Of a DNA stretch of 64,000 nucleotides, positions 11,870 through 20,790 are shown in pieces. This stretch comes from Dromiciops gliroides. Taxonomy: Eukaryota > Chordata > Mammalia > Microbiotheria > Microbiotheriidae. Within the stretch, counting starts at the first letter, position 1; each line of letters opens with the position of its first letter. The translations under genes and the position numbers were made by a program. The stretch lies in the NCBI RefSeq assembly GCF_019393635.1, contig NC_057861.1, positions 81,475,327 through 81,539,326 of the forward strand, written 5' to 3'. The notes below the pieces were generated by a model that worked only from the letters and a program-made list of their open reading frames with translations, was not told the DNA's origin and made no database searches.

Positions 11870-12570
11870 ACCCTGTCCTAATCCCCGCTGGCCTAACCCC
11901 CCCCCCCCCGCCTAATCCCCGCTGCCATCCTCTGGCTGGGACCGGCTGGAGCACGGCGGCTGGCTGGGGTGGTCCTGCTCACCTGCCTTCATCCAGATCC
12001 AGGTGAGCCCCTCGCCCTGCCCCCTCCTTCTCCTCTGGCGCTGCCACTGAAGATGAGGCAGGGACCGGAGGGAGCGGAGGGAGGGGAGGGGAGGAGACAG
12101 AAGGGAATCTTTGCTTCCGTCGCAGGAGTTCTTGGCCTTTTATGGTGTGGTTACCGGGGAACTGCCTGCGTGGGGGCGGCCGCGGAAGCCGCTGATTTAG
12201 GCTGAGTGAGGAAACAAGGAAGGCTGTGGCGGCAGCAAGAGGCAGTGCCAGCTCCAGAGGGCGGACTTAATTGGGTGGAGAAGCCTTGGCTTCATTTCTC
12301 CAGAGAGAACCTCTGAAAGCGGGGCCCGCGCCAGGGCCGCTGAGCAGCCCCGCAGAGGAGGGTTGGCGCAGGACGGGGCGGGGCTGGGTTAGGGCGATGG
12401 GTCCTTTCACTGTCCAGGCATCTCCAACAGCGTCTCTGAATTCGGCAGCTGAGCTCCAGATCGCCACTGATTCCCGTGTCACCTACTTTGACAGGAAGCG
12501 GGGAGGGCGACGGGTCAGGGGAGAGAGCCCTACACTCCCAGTGGGGACGCCTGGAGTTTAGGTTCCAGTT
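11870..12570. promoter_or_regulatory. CpG-rich, repeat-poor block about 5 kb upstream of ARC; candidate enhancer or promoter
   Basis: This block stands out from the AT-rich, CpG-poor surroundings by frequent CG dinucleotides (for example gcacggcggc, ggcggccgcgg, ggggcccgcgcc, gggcgacgggtc) and by a lack of interspersed repeats. It includes a perfect CArG box (12136-12145) and a GC-rich EGR-like stretch just after it (12169-12179). It also includes a good 5' splice-site consensus, cag|gtgagc, at 12002/12003. Rodent ARC is known to use a distal activity-response element (SARE, with SRF, MEF2 and CREB sites) about 7 kb upstream, so this block is a candidate marsupial counterpart. Alternatively it could be the CpG island of an unannotated transcript. 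No TATA box or long open frame is convincing here. Confidence 0.45.
12136..12145 (+). promoter_or_regulatory. CArG box (candidate SRF site)
   Basis: ccttttatgg matches the CC(A/T)6GG consensus exactly. It lies about 5.15 kb before the predicted ARC start site. A CRE-like half site (cgtcg, one base off cgtca) occurs about 18 bases upstream. Assignment to ARC regulation is inference from the known role of SRF in ARC induction. Confidence 0.45.
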
Positions 12571-12679
12571 CGTGGCTCTATCACCAACCTCCCCTGTGAC
12601 CCTGGACTGAAAATTTCCTTTCTCCACTTCTGTATGAAGAGATTAACCCCTACCTTGCCTGTGTTTCCATCACTGAGCT

Positions 12680-12985
12680 TCATCAAGTATCAAGCATTTA
12701 TGCAGCACCTGTATAAATGTCTGTATAACAGACATTGTGCTATGGCCTAAAAATAGAAAGGCAAAAACTTTTCCTGCCCTCAAGAAGCTAAAAGTTTATT
12801 GCGGAGATAACATGTCAATAACTAGATACATATAAGGCATATACCAGAAGGCATCAAGAGTGAGGAGGTCTAGAAAGATTTCTGGCAAAAAGCAAAATAA
12901 GCTGAGACTTGAAGTCAAAAGATGGAGATGAAGAGGGAGAGAGGCATGGGGGACAGCCAGTGAAAACCAACAATTGGGAATCTAG
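12680..12985 (-). repeat. LINE2 3' end, antisense
   Basis: Antisense L2: caagcatttatgcagcacc, gacattgtgctatggcc, tttcctgccctcaagaagc, ttgaagtcaaaagatgg, catgggggacagccag. A MEF2-like ctaaaaatag at 12747-12756 is part of this repeat. Confidence 0.75.
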
Positions 12986-13250
12986 TATTGTAAACATAAG
13001 ATCACATCTTTTTTTAAAAATTAAAATTAAAATTAATTTTATTTTTAATTTATGGAATAAAACTATAATTTCCATCAAAGTATACTTTTAAAAATGATGA
13101 TTGCACATGAAACTGCGAATCTATTGTGTACAGTTTGCTATTCCTTTTAAATGTAAAATAGTTATCATGTACACTTCTCTTTTTTCCCCCACCCCCACCC
13201 TAGAGATGGCAACCATTAGATACGAATATGTATATATGTGTAAAATCATT
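12985..13250. repeat. AT-rich, LINE-like DNA of uncertain family
   Basis: AT-rich with taaaattaaaattaattt. The phrase ccctagagatggcaaccatta at 13198-13218 resembles, in reverse complement, the phrase after 54400 in the L1-like segment, which suggests an opposite-strand copy of that repeat. Confidence 0.4.
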
Positions 13251-13670
13251 CTATGTAAGGTCATATCTTATGACTAAAGCTGGAAGGGGTCTCTAATCTC
13301 ACACTTAATTTTACAGATAAGGAAAAGTGAGGCTAGGGAAGGTAGAGTGATTCACCCAAGTTCACCCTGGCAGTTCAGTGATAGAGCTGGAATTGGATCC
13401 ATGTATCACGTATCATTCTTGTTCTCATCTGAGTAAGCCCCACTTAATAATGATATGACCCCACATTTATATAGCATGTGTGTAGTTCACCAAGTACTCC
13501 TCTCACAATAGCTCTTTGAGTTGTTAGGTTGGGCAAAAATTATTATAACCAGTTCATAGTAAATGAAGCTGAGGCTTAGAGAAGTAGTGACTTGTTCATG
13601 ATCATCAAATCAATGTCTAAGGTAAAATTGTTATCCAGGTCTTCTGACTCCATAGCCATCGTCTCTTTTA
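13250..13670 (-). repeat. Two MIR-type SINEs, antisense
   Basis: Copy one is about 13255-13420 (ttttacagataaggaaaag, gatagagctggaattgg). Copy two is about 13445-13670, running from catttatatagcatgtg to ccaggtcttctgactcc. Confidence 0.75.
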
Positions 13671-14500
13671 TTTCCAGGATGGACATTCTGCCTCTCAAAT
13701 TAAAATTAAGCCTCCAAAAACTAACTCTCTTACATAAAAGAGAAAAGGGGAGTGAAGTTGAAGGGTTTGGAAGGAGGGTGATTTCCCCCCACAAAGAATT
13801 GTCTTCCTTTATGCCCCCCAAATCACTTTGTGGGTTCTTGAAATAACACTCCCTTAGGGACATTTGCACAAATAAATAACCAACTAGTATGTTGGATTCA
13901 ATTTACATAGATTTGCATGCCACTTTTTGGTAACACAAAGACTGGAAAGTGTGATACACCTACCCCTTCCTCTCCATCTCTGTATAACTGAGTAGATTTG
14001 CATAGATGTGATGTGGCTGGAATTGTAAACCTCAAAGTGCTTGGGAAACTGGAACTGGAGATAAACTTTCTGTATGTGTGTTCAGATAGATGCTTCTGTA
14101 TGCATATTCATTTTTGTTCAACTCAGGTGGCTAGAAACCTCAGATGTTAACACTCGAGGGATGCAAGGGTTGCTAACAGGCGGTTAGGGAGGCATTCTAG
14201 GGGCCTCATTGGTCAGTTTGGGAAGAAGGAAGCAAAAAGTATCCAGAGAAGGCTTAGAAGGAATGGCTTTTCTCTGTAGCTGTCTCTTTGTCTCTGTTTG
14301 TAGCAGGATCCCATGAAAAGGGCCCTATACTGGGAATATGAAGGTCTTCATCCTGGCTTTGTCAGGAACTTCCTGGGTGACATCAAGGTAGAATGAGCAC
14401 ATCTGTTCACATCTGCAAACACACACATGGCCCCAGGAATTTTCTCCTACATTATACTCTTCTTGAATAGGTTAAAAGACTTAGGATTGCCTGCTCTTTG
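13670..14500. other. Gene-free DNA
   Basis: Mostly non-repetitive. No exon-like open frame or RNA gene is recognised. Confidence 0.4.
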
Positions 14501-14504
14501 ATTT

Positions 14505-14860
14505 CAAAATGAATGAGTCCTTAGTGCTCATCTACTTCAATCATCCCACTTTACATTTTTTTTAAATTTTTTTTTTTTTGGTGAGGCAATTGGGGTTAAG
14601 TGACTTGCCCAGGGTCACACAGCTAGTAAGTGTCAAGGATCTGAGGTCAAATTTGAACTCAGGTCCTCCTGAATCCAGGGCTGGTGCTCTATCCACTGTG
14701 CCACCTAGCTGCCCCCCACTTTACATTTAAGGACACAGAGACCCAGAGAAGGGAAGAACTTGTCCAAGATCACATAGGTAGCAAGTAGCAGAGTTAGGAT
14801 TTGAACCCACGTTCTCTGACTAAATCAACTGCTCTTTCTACTTTATCATGCTCTACATGG
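14505..14860 (-). repeat. MIR-type SINE, antisense, split by a younger SINE
   Basis: Host MIR sequence is present on both sides of the insertion at 14559-14717: tcatctacttcaatcatccc on the left, and cacagagacccagagaag with ggatttgaacccacg on the right. Confidence 0.75.
14559..14717 (-). mobile_element. Marsupial tRNA-derived SINE, antisense, with target-site duplication
   Basis: T-rich tail, then gaggcaattggggttaagtg, cagggtcacacagctagtaa and cacctagctgcccc. The 11-base direct repeat actttacattt flanks it (14548-14558 and 14718-14728), showing insertion into the older MIR. Confidence 0.9.
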
Positions 14861-14861
14861 A

Positions 14862-15100
14862 TTCTTAACCTGGAGCCCATGAACTTTTTTGAAAAGTATT
14901 TTGATAGCAGTATTTCAACACAATTTGTTATGAACTTTTTTGAAAAGTATTTTGATAGCAGTATTTCAACACAATTTGTTCCCTTTGTAAGTCCTTGTAT
15001 TTTATTTTATGCATTTAAAAGCATGATTTTGAGAAGGGGTCCATGCCTTCATCAGACTTCCAGAGGGGTCCATGATACAAACAAGTTTTAGAACTCCTAC
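14862..15100 (+). mobile_element. hAT-like non-autonomous DNA transposon, with a 51-base tandem duplication
   Basis: Begins with ttcttaacctggagcccatg and ends with aagttttagaactcc, inverted ends typical of MER5/Charlie-like elements. The copies at 55809 and 60021 share tgcatttaaaa/tgcataaaat and ccatg phrases with it. Positions 14881-14980 hold two nearly complete tandem copies of a 51-base unit. It is non-coding. Confidence 0.55.
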
Positions 15101-15605
15101 TCTAGAACTGCCAGGCTAATGGTGAATGGGGGCAATGCATTCAGAGAGAGTGTATACACCAATGAGAATGCTGAATCAGTACCCTAATCTGTGAGGAGCA
15201 CAACATCTGACCCATAATAGGTGTTTGATAGATGTATGTTGAATTGAATTAGGAGCCAGGAGTTTGAGTTCTAGTTACAACTCATCTAGTTACAAGTCAT
15301 CAAATTAGTTACACTAATTTGTTGTGTGATCTTGATTGTCACTTTCCTGCTTTCCAGAGGCAGCTAGATGGTACTGTGCTTAGAGTGCTGGGTCCTGGAG
15401 TGAGGAAGACCCAAGGTCAAATTCTGCCTTAGACACTCCCTCGTTGTCCCTGGACAAATCATTTCTGCTTTTTCCTCATCTGTAAAAGGGGATAGCAAGA
15501 GCCCTACCTCCCAGTATTGTGAGGATCAAAGGAGACAATATATGTAAAGTTCTTTGCAAACCTTAAACTGTTATATAAATGCTAGCTGTTATTTTTATTA
15601 TTGTT
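15100..15605 (+). repeat. MIR/CORE-SINE fragments, sense
   Basis: At 15190-15245 a tail like aggtgtttgatagatg is seen. At 15357-15605 there is a fuller copy: gaggcagctagatggtac, gtcaaattctgccttag, gtaaaaggggatagcaa and gtaaagttctttgcaaacc. The head resembles the marsupial SINE and the body a MIR. Confidence 0.7.
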
Positions 15606-16140
15606 ATTTTCTAGAGTTGATCATAATGATCTTTAAGGTTCCTCTCAGCTCTAACATTCTATGTCCTAAGGTCCCAGTTCTGTCTTTTAGATCTTCCAGC
15701 TCTAACATTCTGAGTCCTGTGATACTCGCATTCCATTCATGAGCCAGGGGCAGGCCAGTAACAGCTTGGTCTGGGACGGTGCTGAGTAAATGTTGTATGT
15801 CTCATTCATTGTTACAGAAAGGATACCACAGTTAATTGCCTTGTGAATAGAACACCTGTCCTCTGTCCTTGGTGCTGACCTGTAAAGGCAGCGCCTACAA
15901 AACACTTCTAATGCCCTGGCCTCTTGCTGTATTCTCACCCCCAGACAATCTGGATTCTTATTATATTCCAGAATGTCAGGGGAAGAGGGGAATTTCAGAC
16001 ACTGTCTAATTCAATCTACTAACTAGAAATGTTGAAACTAAGGGCCATCAACTCTAAAGTGACTTTCCAAAGGTTACAAAACTACCTGGGGGACAAAGCC
16101 AGTCCTAGATTCCAATTCAGGGTCTCTTCCACTTTGGAAG
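15605..16140 (-). repeat. Gene-free DNA with antisense MIR (about 15970-16130)
   Basis: 15605-15970 shows no clear feature. From 15970 an antisense MIR is recognisable (tgactttccaaaggttac, ccaattcagggtctc). Confidence 0.55.
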
Positions 16141-16149
16141 TGGGAGGAG

Positions 16150-16332
16150 GGAAGAGAGACAGAGACAGAGACAGAGACAGAGACAGAGACAGAGACAGAG
16201 CCTGAGACAAAAAGAAATAGAAAGAATATATATATACATATATACATACATACATACACACACACATATATATATACAAGCACACACAAACATGCACACA
16301 TATATACATTTTGTTGTATATGCATATATGTG

Positions 16333-16396
<64 letters not shown>
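16150..16396. repeat. Compound microsatellite: (GACAGA)n, TA/CA-rich, (TATC)16
   Basis: Tandem gagacagagacag units cover 16158-16205. An imperfect TATA/CACA stretch covers 16226-16330. A perfect (TATC)16 run occupies 16333-16396. Such tetranucleotide runs are usually length-polymorphic. Confidence 0.98.
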
Positions 16397-16740
16397 ATGT
16401 CATTGAGAGAGAGGAGAGCAGAAGAACGCTATTCCTTTCCTCCCCTCCCTTCTGGTTTTTTTTTTTTTTTTTGTTGTTGTTCCCAGTCATTTGGTTCTCC
16501 CCAGCTTTCTCCCACCCCCATTCCCCCACTTCAGCACATAATTCATTTGGGTGACCTTCTGGCCTCCCATATCACATACAATTGTTGTTCATGACTCACA
16601 GTTCATTAGAGCTGAAAGATCCTCTATTCCAAAGCCCTCCATTTATAGAGGGAGAAACTGAGTCCCAGAAAGGTCCTACAGTCAGTCAAAAAGCAGTATG
16701 CTGGAACCCAAGCCAGCGTTCTTTCTACTACCCGAGCAGC
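16396..16740 (-). repeat. T-rich stretch and antisense MIR
   Basis: A T-run followed by ttgttgttg lies at 16455-16480. An antisense MIR is at about 16596-16740 (ccatttatagagggagaaac, gctggaacccaagcc). Confidence 0.65.
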
Positions 16741-17199
16741 CACTTGCATACACCAACCACACATTCTCTTGGAAGTCCAGGTCTGGGAGGGCTGACCCAG
16801 CTCTGGGAAGTGTTGGTGGCTGAGGTGAGAGGTGTGGGTGGTTCCCTGGCCCCCAGGCCCCAACCTTCTTCATCCCCAGGGGTTCAGCGGGGGAAGAGCA
16901 CAATGACAGGGTTGGCGGAGTAAATCCTTTGGCTTGGTGAATAAGTAAGAGCCTTTTCTTTCCTCCCTCCTCCCTCCTCCCCTCCCCTCCGGACTTTGAA
17001 AAGGAAGGTGGGGATTAGTCATCCATCCATCTGAACTATGTGTGTGTGTGTTAGTGCAATTTTTGTGTTTTTTTTTTCTTTTTTTCCTCCTCTCTCTCTC
17101 TAGCTCCGGCTCTGGGGGAGTGTTTGAGTGGGCGCCGGGAAAGAGGTGGAGCTTCACTCAGCAGTTGGGGAGGGGGGGCAGCCTGGCAGGGCTTCGGTG
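16741..17199 (+). promoter_or_regulatory. ARC proximal upstream region
   Basis: No interspersed repeat is seen from 16741 to the promoter. It holds pyrimidine-rich tracts (16958-16990 and 17070-17102) and becomes CpG-bearing from about 17100 (gctccggctctgg, gggcgccggg). Its position just before the TATA box makes it the likely proximal regulatory region of ARC. No CArG, CRE or perfect MEF2 site was found in it. Confidence 0.5.
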
Positions 17200-17206
17200 C
17201 CCGCCA

Positions 17207-17211
17207 CCAAT
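17207..17211 (+). promoter_or_regulatory. CCAAT box of ARC
   Basis: ccaat in the context caccaatgag, 52 bases before the TATA box, a common spacing for NF-Y sites. Confidence 0.5.
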
Positions 17212-17241
17212 GAGAGCCGGAGTTCCAGGAGCCAGGCCGCC

Positions 17242-17247
17242 CACGTG
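17242..17247 (+). promoter_or_regulatory. E-box CACGTG
   Basis: A palindromic cacgtg 16 bases before the TATA box. It matches the bHLH consensus (USF/MYC/CLOCK type). No regulator is implied by the sequence alone. Confidence 0.4.
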
Positions 17248-17262
17248 CAGGGAGCCCGGCTG

Positions 17263-17268
17263 TATAAA
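17263..17268 (+). promoter_or_regulatory. TATA box of ARC
   Basis: tataaa in the context ggctgtataaagcc. ARC is an immediate-early gene with a TATA promoter in other mammals. Transcription should start about 30 bases on, near 17293-17300. Confidence 0.85.
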
Positions 17269-17294
17269 GCCAGGAGGCAGCGGGAAGGGAGGCA

Positions 17295-17637
17295 GGCTAC
17301 TCAGCTAGAAGCTTCACCAGCTTTAGCGGAGAGCCTGGGAGCTGCGGCAAGCGGCGGCGGCGGCGGCAAGAGCTGATCTTGCAAGCGACCAGCAGCCCCT
17401 ATCACCTGTGGAGCCGGGAGACTGGTACGCACCCTCGGATCTCCAGAGACCACCTTTCTTTCCTCCTCTTCTCTTAATTTCCTCAAGAAGCCGAGAAGAG
17501 AAGGGGGTTTGCTTTGGCACTGGGAGGATTAACCCCTTCTGAGGAGCCAGGCTAGCGGAGAGAAAGGCTGCTGAACTCGGACCCCTGCGGTGGGCCCGGG
17601 AGGAATTTGCCTTGTCTGTTTCCCAAGAACACAAGCG
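17295..17637 (+). other. ARC 5' untranslated region
   Basis: About 343 bases from the predicted start to the first codon. It holds a (GGC)n run near 17352-17368 and no ATG, so there is no upstream open frame beginning with ATG. The start position is estimated from the TATA box. No intron is needed to join it to the coding region. Confidence 0.65.
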
Positions 17638-18840
17638 ATGGAGCTGGAGCACATGAGCAGTGGGGGCCTTCATACCTACCACGGTCCCCGGGGTGGGCCA
17701 GCGGCCAAGCCCAACGTGATTCTGCAGATCGGGAAGTGCCGGGCAGAGATGCTGGAGCACGTAAGGAAGACTCACCGGCATCTGCTCACCGAGGTATCCA
17801 AGCAGGTGGAGAGGGAGCTGAAAGGCTTGCACAGGTCCGTGGGGAAGCTGGAGAATAATTTGGATGGCTATGTCCCCACCGGGGACTCACAGCGCTGGAA
17901 GAAGTCCATCAAGGCCTGCCTGTCCCGCTGCCAGGAGACCATTGCCCACCTGGAGCGATGGGTGAAGAGGGAGATGAACGTGTGGCGAGAGGTTTTCTAC
18001 CGGCTGGAGAAATGGGCTGACCGGCTTGAGTCCATGGGAGGCAAGTACCCAGTGAGCGGGGAGGCCGCCCGCCAGACTGTCTCTGTGGGCGTGGGGGGCC
18101 CTGAGAGCTACTGTCAGGAGACTGACCCCTATGACTACACGGTGAGCCCCTATGCCATCACGCCCCCAACACCAGCAGGGGTCATCGGGGGAGGAGAGGC
18201 CTTAAGCCACGAGCCCTCAGAGAACCAGCAGTACCCACCCTGGAGCTCGACCACTGAGGATGGGACACTGAGTCCCGGTGTAGACACACAGATTTTTGAG
18301 GATCCCCGTGAGTTCCTCAGTCACCTGGAGGAATATCTGAAGCAGGTCGGTGGGACTGAAGAGTACTGGCTGTCCCAGATCCAGAACCACATGAATGGCC
18401 CAGCAAAGAAGTGGTGGGAATACAAACAGGGCTCTGTGAAGAACTGGGTGGAATTCAAGAAGGAATTCTTGCAGTATAGCGAGGGGACCCTCACCCGGGA
18501 TGCTATCAAGCGAGAGCTGGACTTGCCCCAGAAACAAGGGGAGCCTCTGGACCAATTCCTCTGGCGTAAGAGAGACCTTTATCAGACCCTGTATGTGGAT
18601 GCTGATGAAGAAGAGATCATCCAGTATGTGGTGGGCACCCTTCAGCCCAAACTCAAGCATTTCCTTCGACACCCTCTGCCCAAGACCCTTGAGCAGCTGA
18701 TCCAGAGAGGTCAGGAGGTCCAAGAAGGGCTGGAGCAGGGAGAGGATGCCACCGAACAGCAAACCCAATCAGAGGACAATGATGAATCACTCACCCCAGC
18801 TATTGAGTCCCTTGCCAGTGATGGGACCCAGCCTGAGTAG
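17638..18840 (+). CDS. ARC: Activity-regulated cytoskeleton-associated protein (Arc/Arg3.1)
   Basis: Encodes 400 residues, against 396 in human (remembered). Arc acts at neuronal synapses, where it drives AMPA-receptor endocytosis and synaptic plasticity, and it forms virus-like capsids that can carry RNA. It descends from a Ty3/gypsy retrotransposon Gag. The N-terminal domain (about 25-140) is basic and helical, containing the Cys94-Leu-Ser-Arg-Cys98 cluster and Met113-Asn-Val-Trp-Arg-Glu-Val119 (oligomerisation motif). A flexible linker (about 141-215) includes Ser170 and Thr175, known GSK3 sites. The capsid N-lobe (about 213-283) starts near VDTQIFEDP and the C-lobe (about 284-376) contains LYVDADEEEIIQYVV. 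The acidic tail ends in TQPE. No zinc knuckle, protease or polymerase is present. The start is the first ATG, in a strong context (g at -3, g at +4); the frame is open 16 codons further upstream but without an ATG. The frame is intact and unspliced, as in other mammals. Confidence 0.98.
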   Translation: MELEHMSSGGLHTYHGPRGGPAAKPNVILQIGKCRAEMLEHVRKTHRHLLTEVSKQVERELKGLHRSVGKLENNLDGYVPTGDSQRWKKSIKACLSRCQETIAHLERWVKREMNVWREVFYRLEKWADRLESMGGKYPVSGEAARQTVSVGVGGPESYCQETDPYDYTVSPYAITPPTPAGVIGGGEALSHEPSENQQYPPWSSTTEDGTLSPGVDTQIFEDPREFLSHLEEYLKQVGGTEEYWLSQIQNHMNGPAKKWWEYKQGSVKNWVEFKKEFLQYSEGTLTRDAIKRELDLPQKQGEPLDQFLWRKRDLYQTLYVDADEEEIIQYVVGTLQPKLKHFLRHPLPKTLEQLIQRGQEVQEGLEQGEDATEQQTQSEDNDESLTPAIESLASDGTQPE

Positions 18841-19660
18841 AGGTGGTGGCAGCCACCCCTCAGCCTTTGTTAGCCCCCTCTTACCCCCACCCCTTCTGGG
18901 TGTTCCCTTCTGGGATCACTTGGTTGAGGATTCTCCCAGATGTCCTAATTTCCCAGGGGCAGCTTGTGCTGTCTTGCCAAGGAAGAGTTGGCAGTCAGCC
19001 CCATCCCCCAGTGGGATTGGCACTTGGTGGACTTGGACACTTTGGGAGACAAGACTCATGCAGTAGGGGTTTTCCCATCACCTTGCCCATACTCCCTCCC
19101 TCCTACTTGAATCCTCCATAGTTTCACACAGGATCACCTATGCCAGCATCAGCTAACTTTCCCCCCCTCCTCAGCTGCTTGAAGACCGGAATTTTAGCCT
19201 TCCTCTTTCCCTCTAGCCAGTATGGTGGGTTTCCTTATCTTATTTTTGTCCATCACTCCCTTTCACTCCTCCCCATCCCCATGGCTCTACAAAGAGTTTC
19301 ACCTGCTCCCACATGAAACTCTTTCTAACCAAGAATCCAGCCACTGGTCCCCTAACCTCATTCCTGGCCACTAGCCACAGGGGACATAGAGAGTAGCTAA
19401 ATTATAAGGTAGGCTGGCATTGAGCCAGCTCACTGTTCAGACCCTGGACTCCAAGATCATCAGAGAAGAAACACAGAAAAAGAAAACCTGCTTTCCAACC
19501 TCTTACCCTTCGTGTGGTGAGAATCAGGGGTCCACAGCCATTCTGAGCCCACCATGGCAGCGGGTATCCTCCTGGCTCCCCCAGAGAAGACACAAAGTCT
19601 TTCCAGGGATGGCAGCAGCAATGGGTGCTTGGAGATCTCGATCCCTCCTGCAGTCTAAAG
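18841..19660 (+). other. ARC 3' untranslated region, exon 1 part
   Basis: Follows the TAG stop with no intron until a strong donor, aaag|gtgaga, at 19660/19661. The stop codon therefore lies about 820 bases before the first predicted exon junction. In rodents the two 3' UTR introns make ARC mRNA a natural nonsense-mediated-decay target, and the same layout is seen here. There is no interspersed repeat in this part. Open frames in it are not conserved-looking. Confidence 0.7.
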
Positions 19661-20132
19661 GTGAGAGTCTCCCCTGTGTAAGGAATCAAAGAATTCTAGA
19701 ATGTCAGGGCTGGGAGAGGAAACCTTAGAGAGAATTTTAGAAATGAGCCAACTGAATGACTCAACAAGTTACCCAACAAGTTAGTGGTTGAATGCAGCTC
19801 TCCTGACTCCCTGTTAAGGCTTTTTTTGGTGTAGGGAATCCTCTTAGGGAATTACATCCAGTCAGTAAGGGTCTGTTCCTTAGCATCTTGAGTGGTTTCC
19901 CATTTCCTACACATAAGTGAGAAGAGAGGCAGCATGAAAGGGGGATTAGGGGTCCAGATAGGAGAAAGGCTGACCCCAGAGAGGTGCCTAATACCAACAT
20001 TAGTCCCCTGAGAAAGCCCAAGGAGAGATGGCAAGTGCAACCCAGAACTTGAAGAATGTCTCTCTTCTCCATCTCTATCTTAATAGCTCACATGCATTGC
20101 TTTTTTTTTTTTTCCCCTCACCCTTGCTACAG
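19661..20132 (+). other. ARC 3' UTR intron 1 (predicted)
   Basis: Donor gtgaga at 19661. The acceptor is a long pyrimidine tract (20101-20127) ending ctacag at 20132. An old antisense MIR lies inside at about 19680-19825. The 472-base length is reasonable for this gene. Boundaries are predicted from consensus only. Confidence 0.65.
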
Positions 20133-20267
20133 TGATTCACTCCAGCCTAGCAGAACAGAGAGGCAGTGATGATTCACCTTGTGATGGGCAGCAGGCTGAG
20201 GGGGATCAAGGAAGCTCCAGTGCCTGATTTCCAAAGTCCTTGGGGATTCAGTGTCTGCACCTAAAAG
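20133..20267 (+). other. ARC 3' UTR exon 2 (predicted)
   Basis: A 135-base non-coding exon between the acceptor at 20132 and a near-perfect donor, aaaag|gtaagt, at 20267/20268. Confidence 0.65.
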
Positions 20268-20790
20268 GTAAGTAATTACTATTTTTTTCTTTTGAAGACA
20301 TCCCTATCCACTCCTTTCCAATGGGTCCTAATTGAAGAGGCAGCCCCCTACTCCCCCATCCTTAAATTCTTTCACCCAGGCCTAGATGGTGGAGCATAGT
20401 GTATTGATATGCAAATGAACCCCAGGAATCCAAGGGATGGGGCAATTTTGGTTTGAATTCTGTGGTCTGGACAGTTCTGAAGGGGAAAATTACCCCCTCC
20501 CCTTGCAAATCTGATATTGGAAATGGAAGGCCCTACCAATTTCCCTTTCTGGGAAGATAGGGACAAGAGTGGAGGTTAGTCTGAAAGGTCTAGGCCTCGG
20601 AGCCTTTCTCAAGACAGTCATTTGTGGTCAAGTGTCTGGTCACCCTTGATGGAGCCAAGAATCACCCTCCTTCATGGCCAGTGTAGCTCCCCCATCTACC
20701 CCCTCACTCATGCTTTTCTTTTCAAACCCCAATTCCTATTGCCCCTTTCTACTGTCTCTAACTCACCTGTTATACTGATATTTCTTTCAG
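20268..20790 (+). other. ARC 3' UTR intron 2 (predicted)
   Basis: Donor gtaagtaat and acceptor tttctttcag at 20790, 523 bases long. No interspersed repeat is recognised inside. Confidence 0.65.

Noticed and set aside
12747..12756. Perfect MEF2 consensus ctaaaaatag as part of an ARC enhancer
   Set aside because: It lies inside an antisense L2 copy, so chance origin is more likely; it is about 600 bases from the CArG box.
1..17200. JRK or PSCA upstream of ARC
   Set aside because: No transposase-like or LY6-type exon was recognised in the upstream 17 kb.
17590..17637. A 16-codon N-terminal extension of ARC upstream of its ATG
   Set aside because: It would have to begin at a GTG. The ATG at 17638 gives the known Arc N-terminus in a strong start context.
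17323..17832. 169-codon minus-strand frame overlapping the ARC start
   Set aside because: It lies opposite the ARC 5' UTR and coding start, in GC-rich DNA, and has no recognisable domain.
18217..18768. 183-codon minus-strand frame within ARC
   Set aside because: It is the shadow of the conserved capsid-coding sequence on the other strand.
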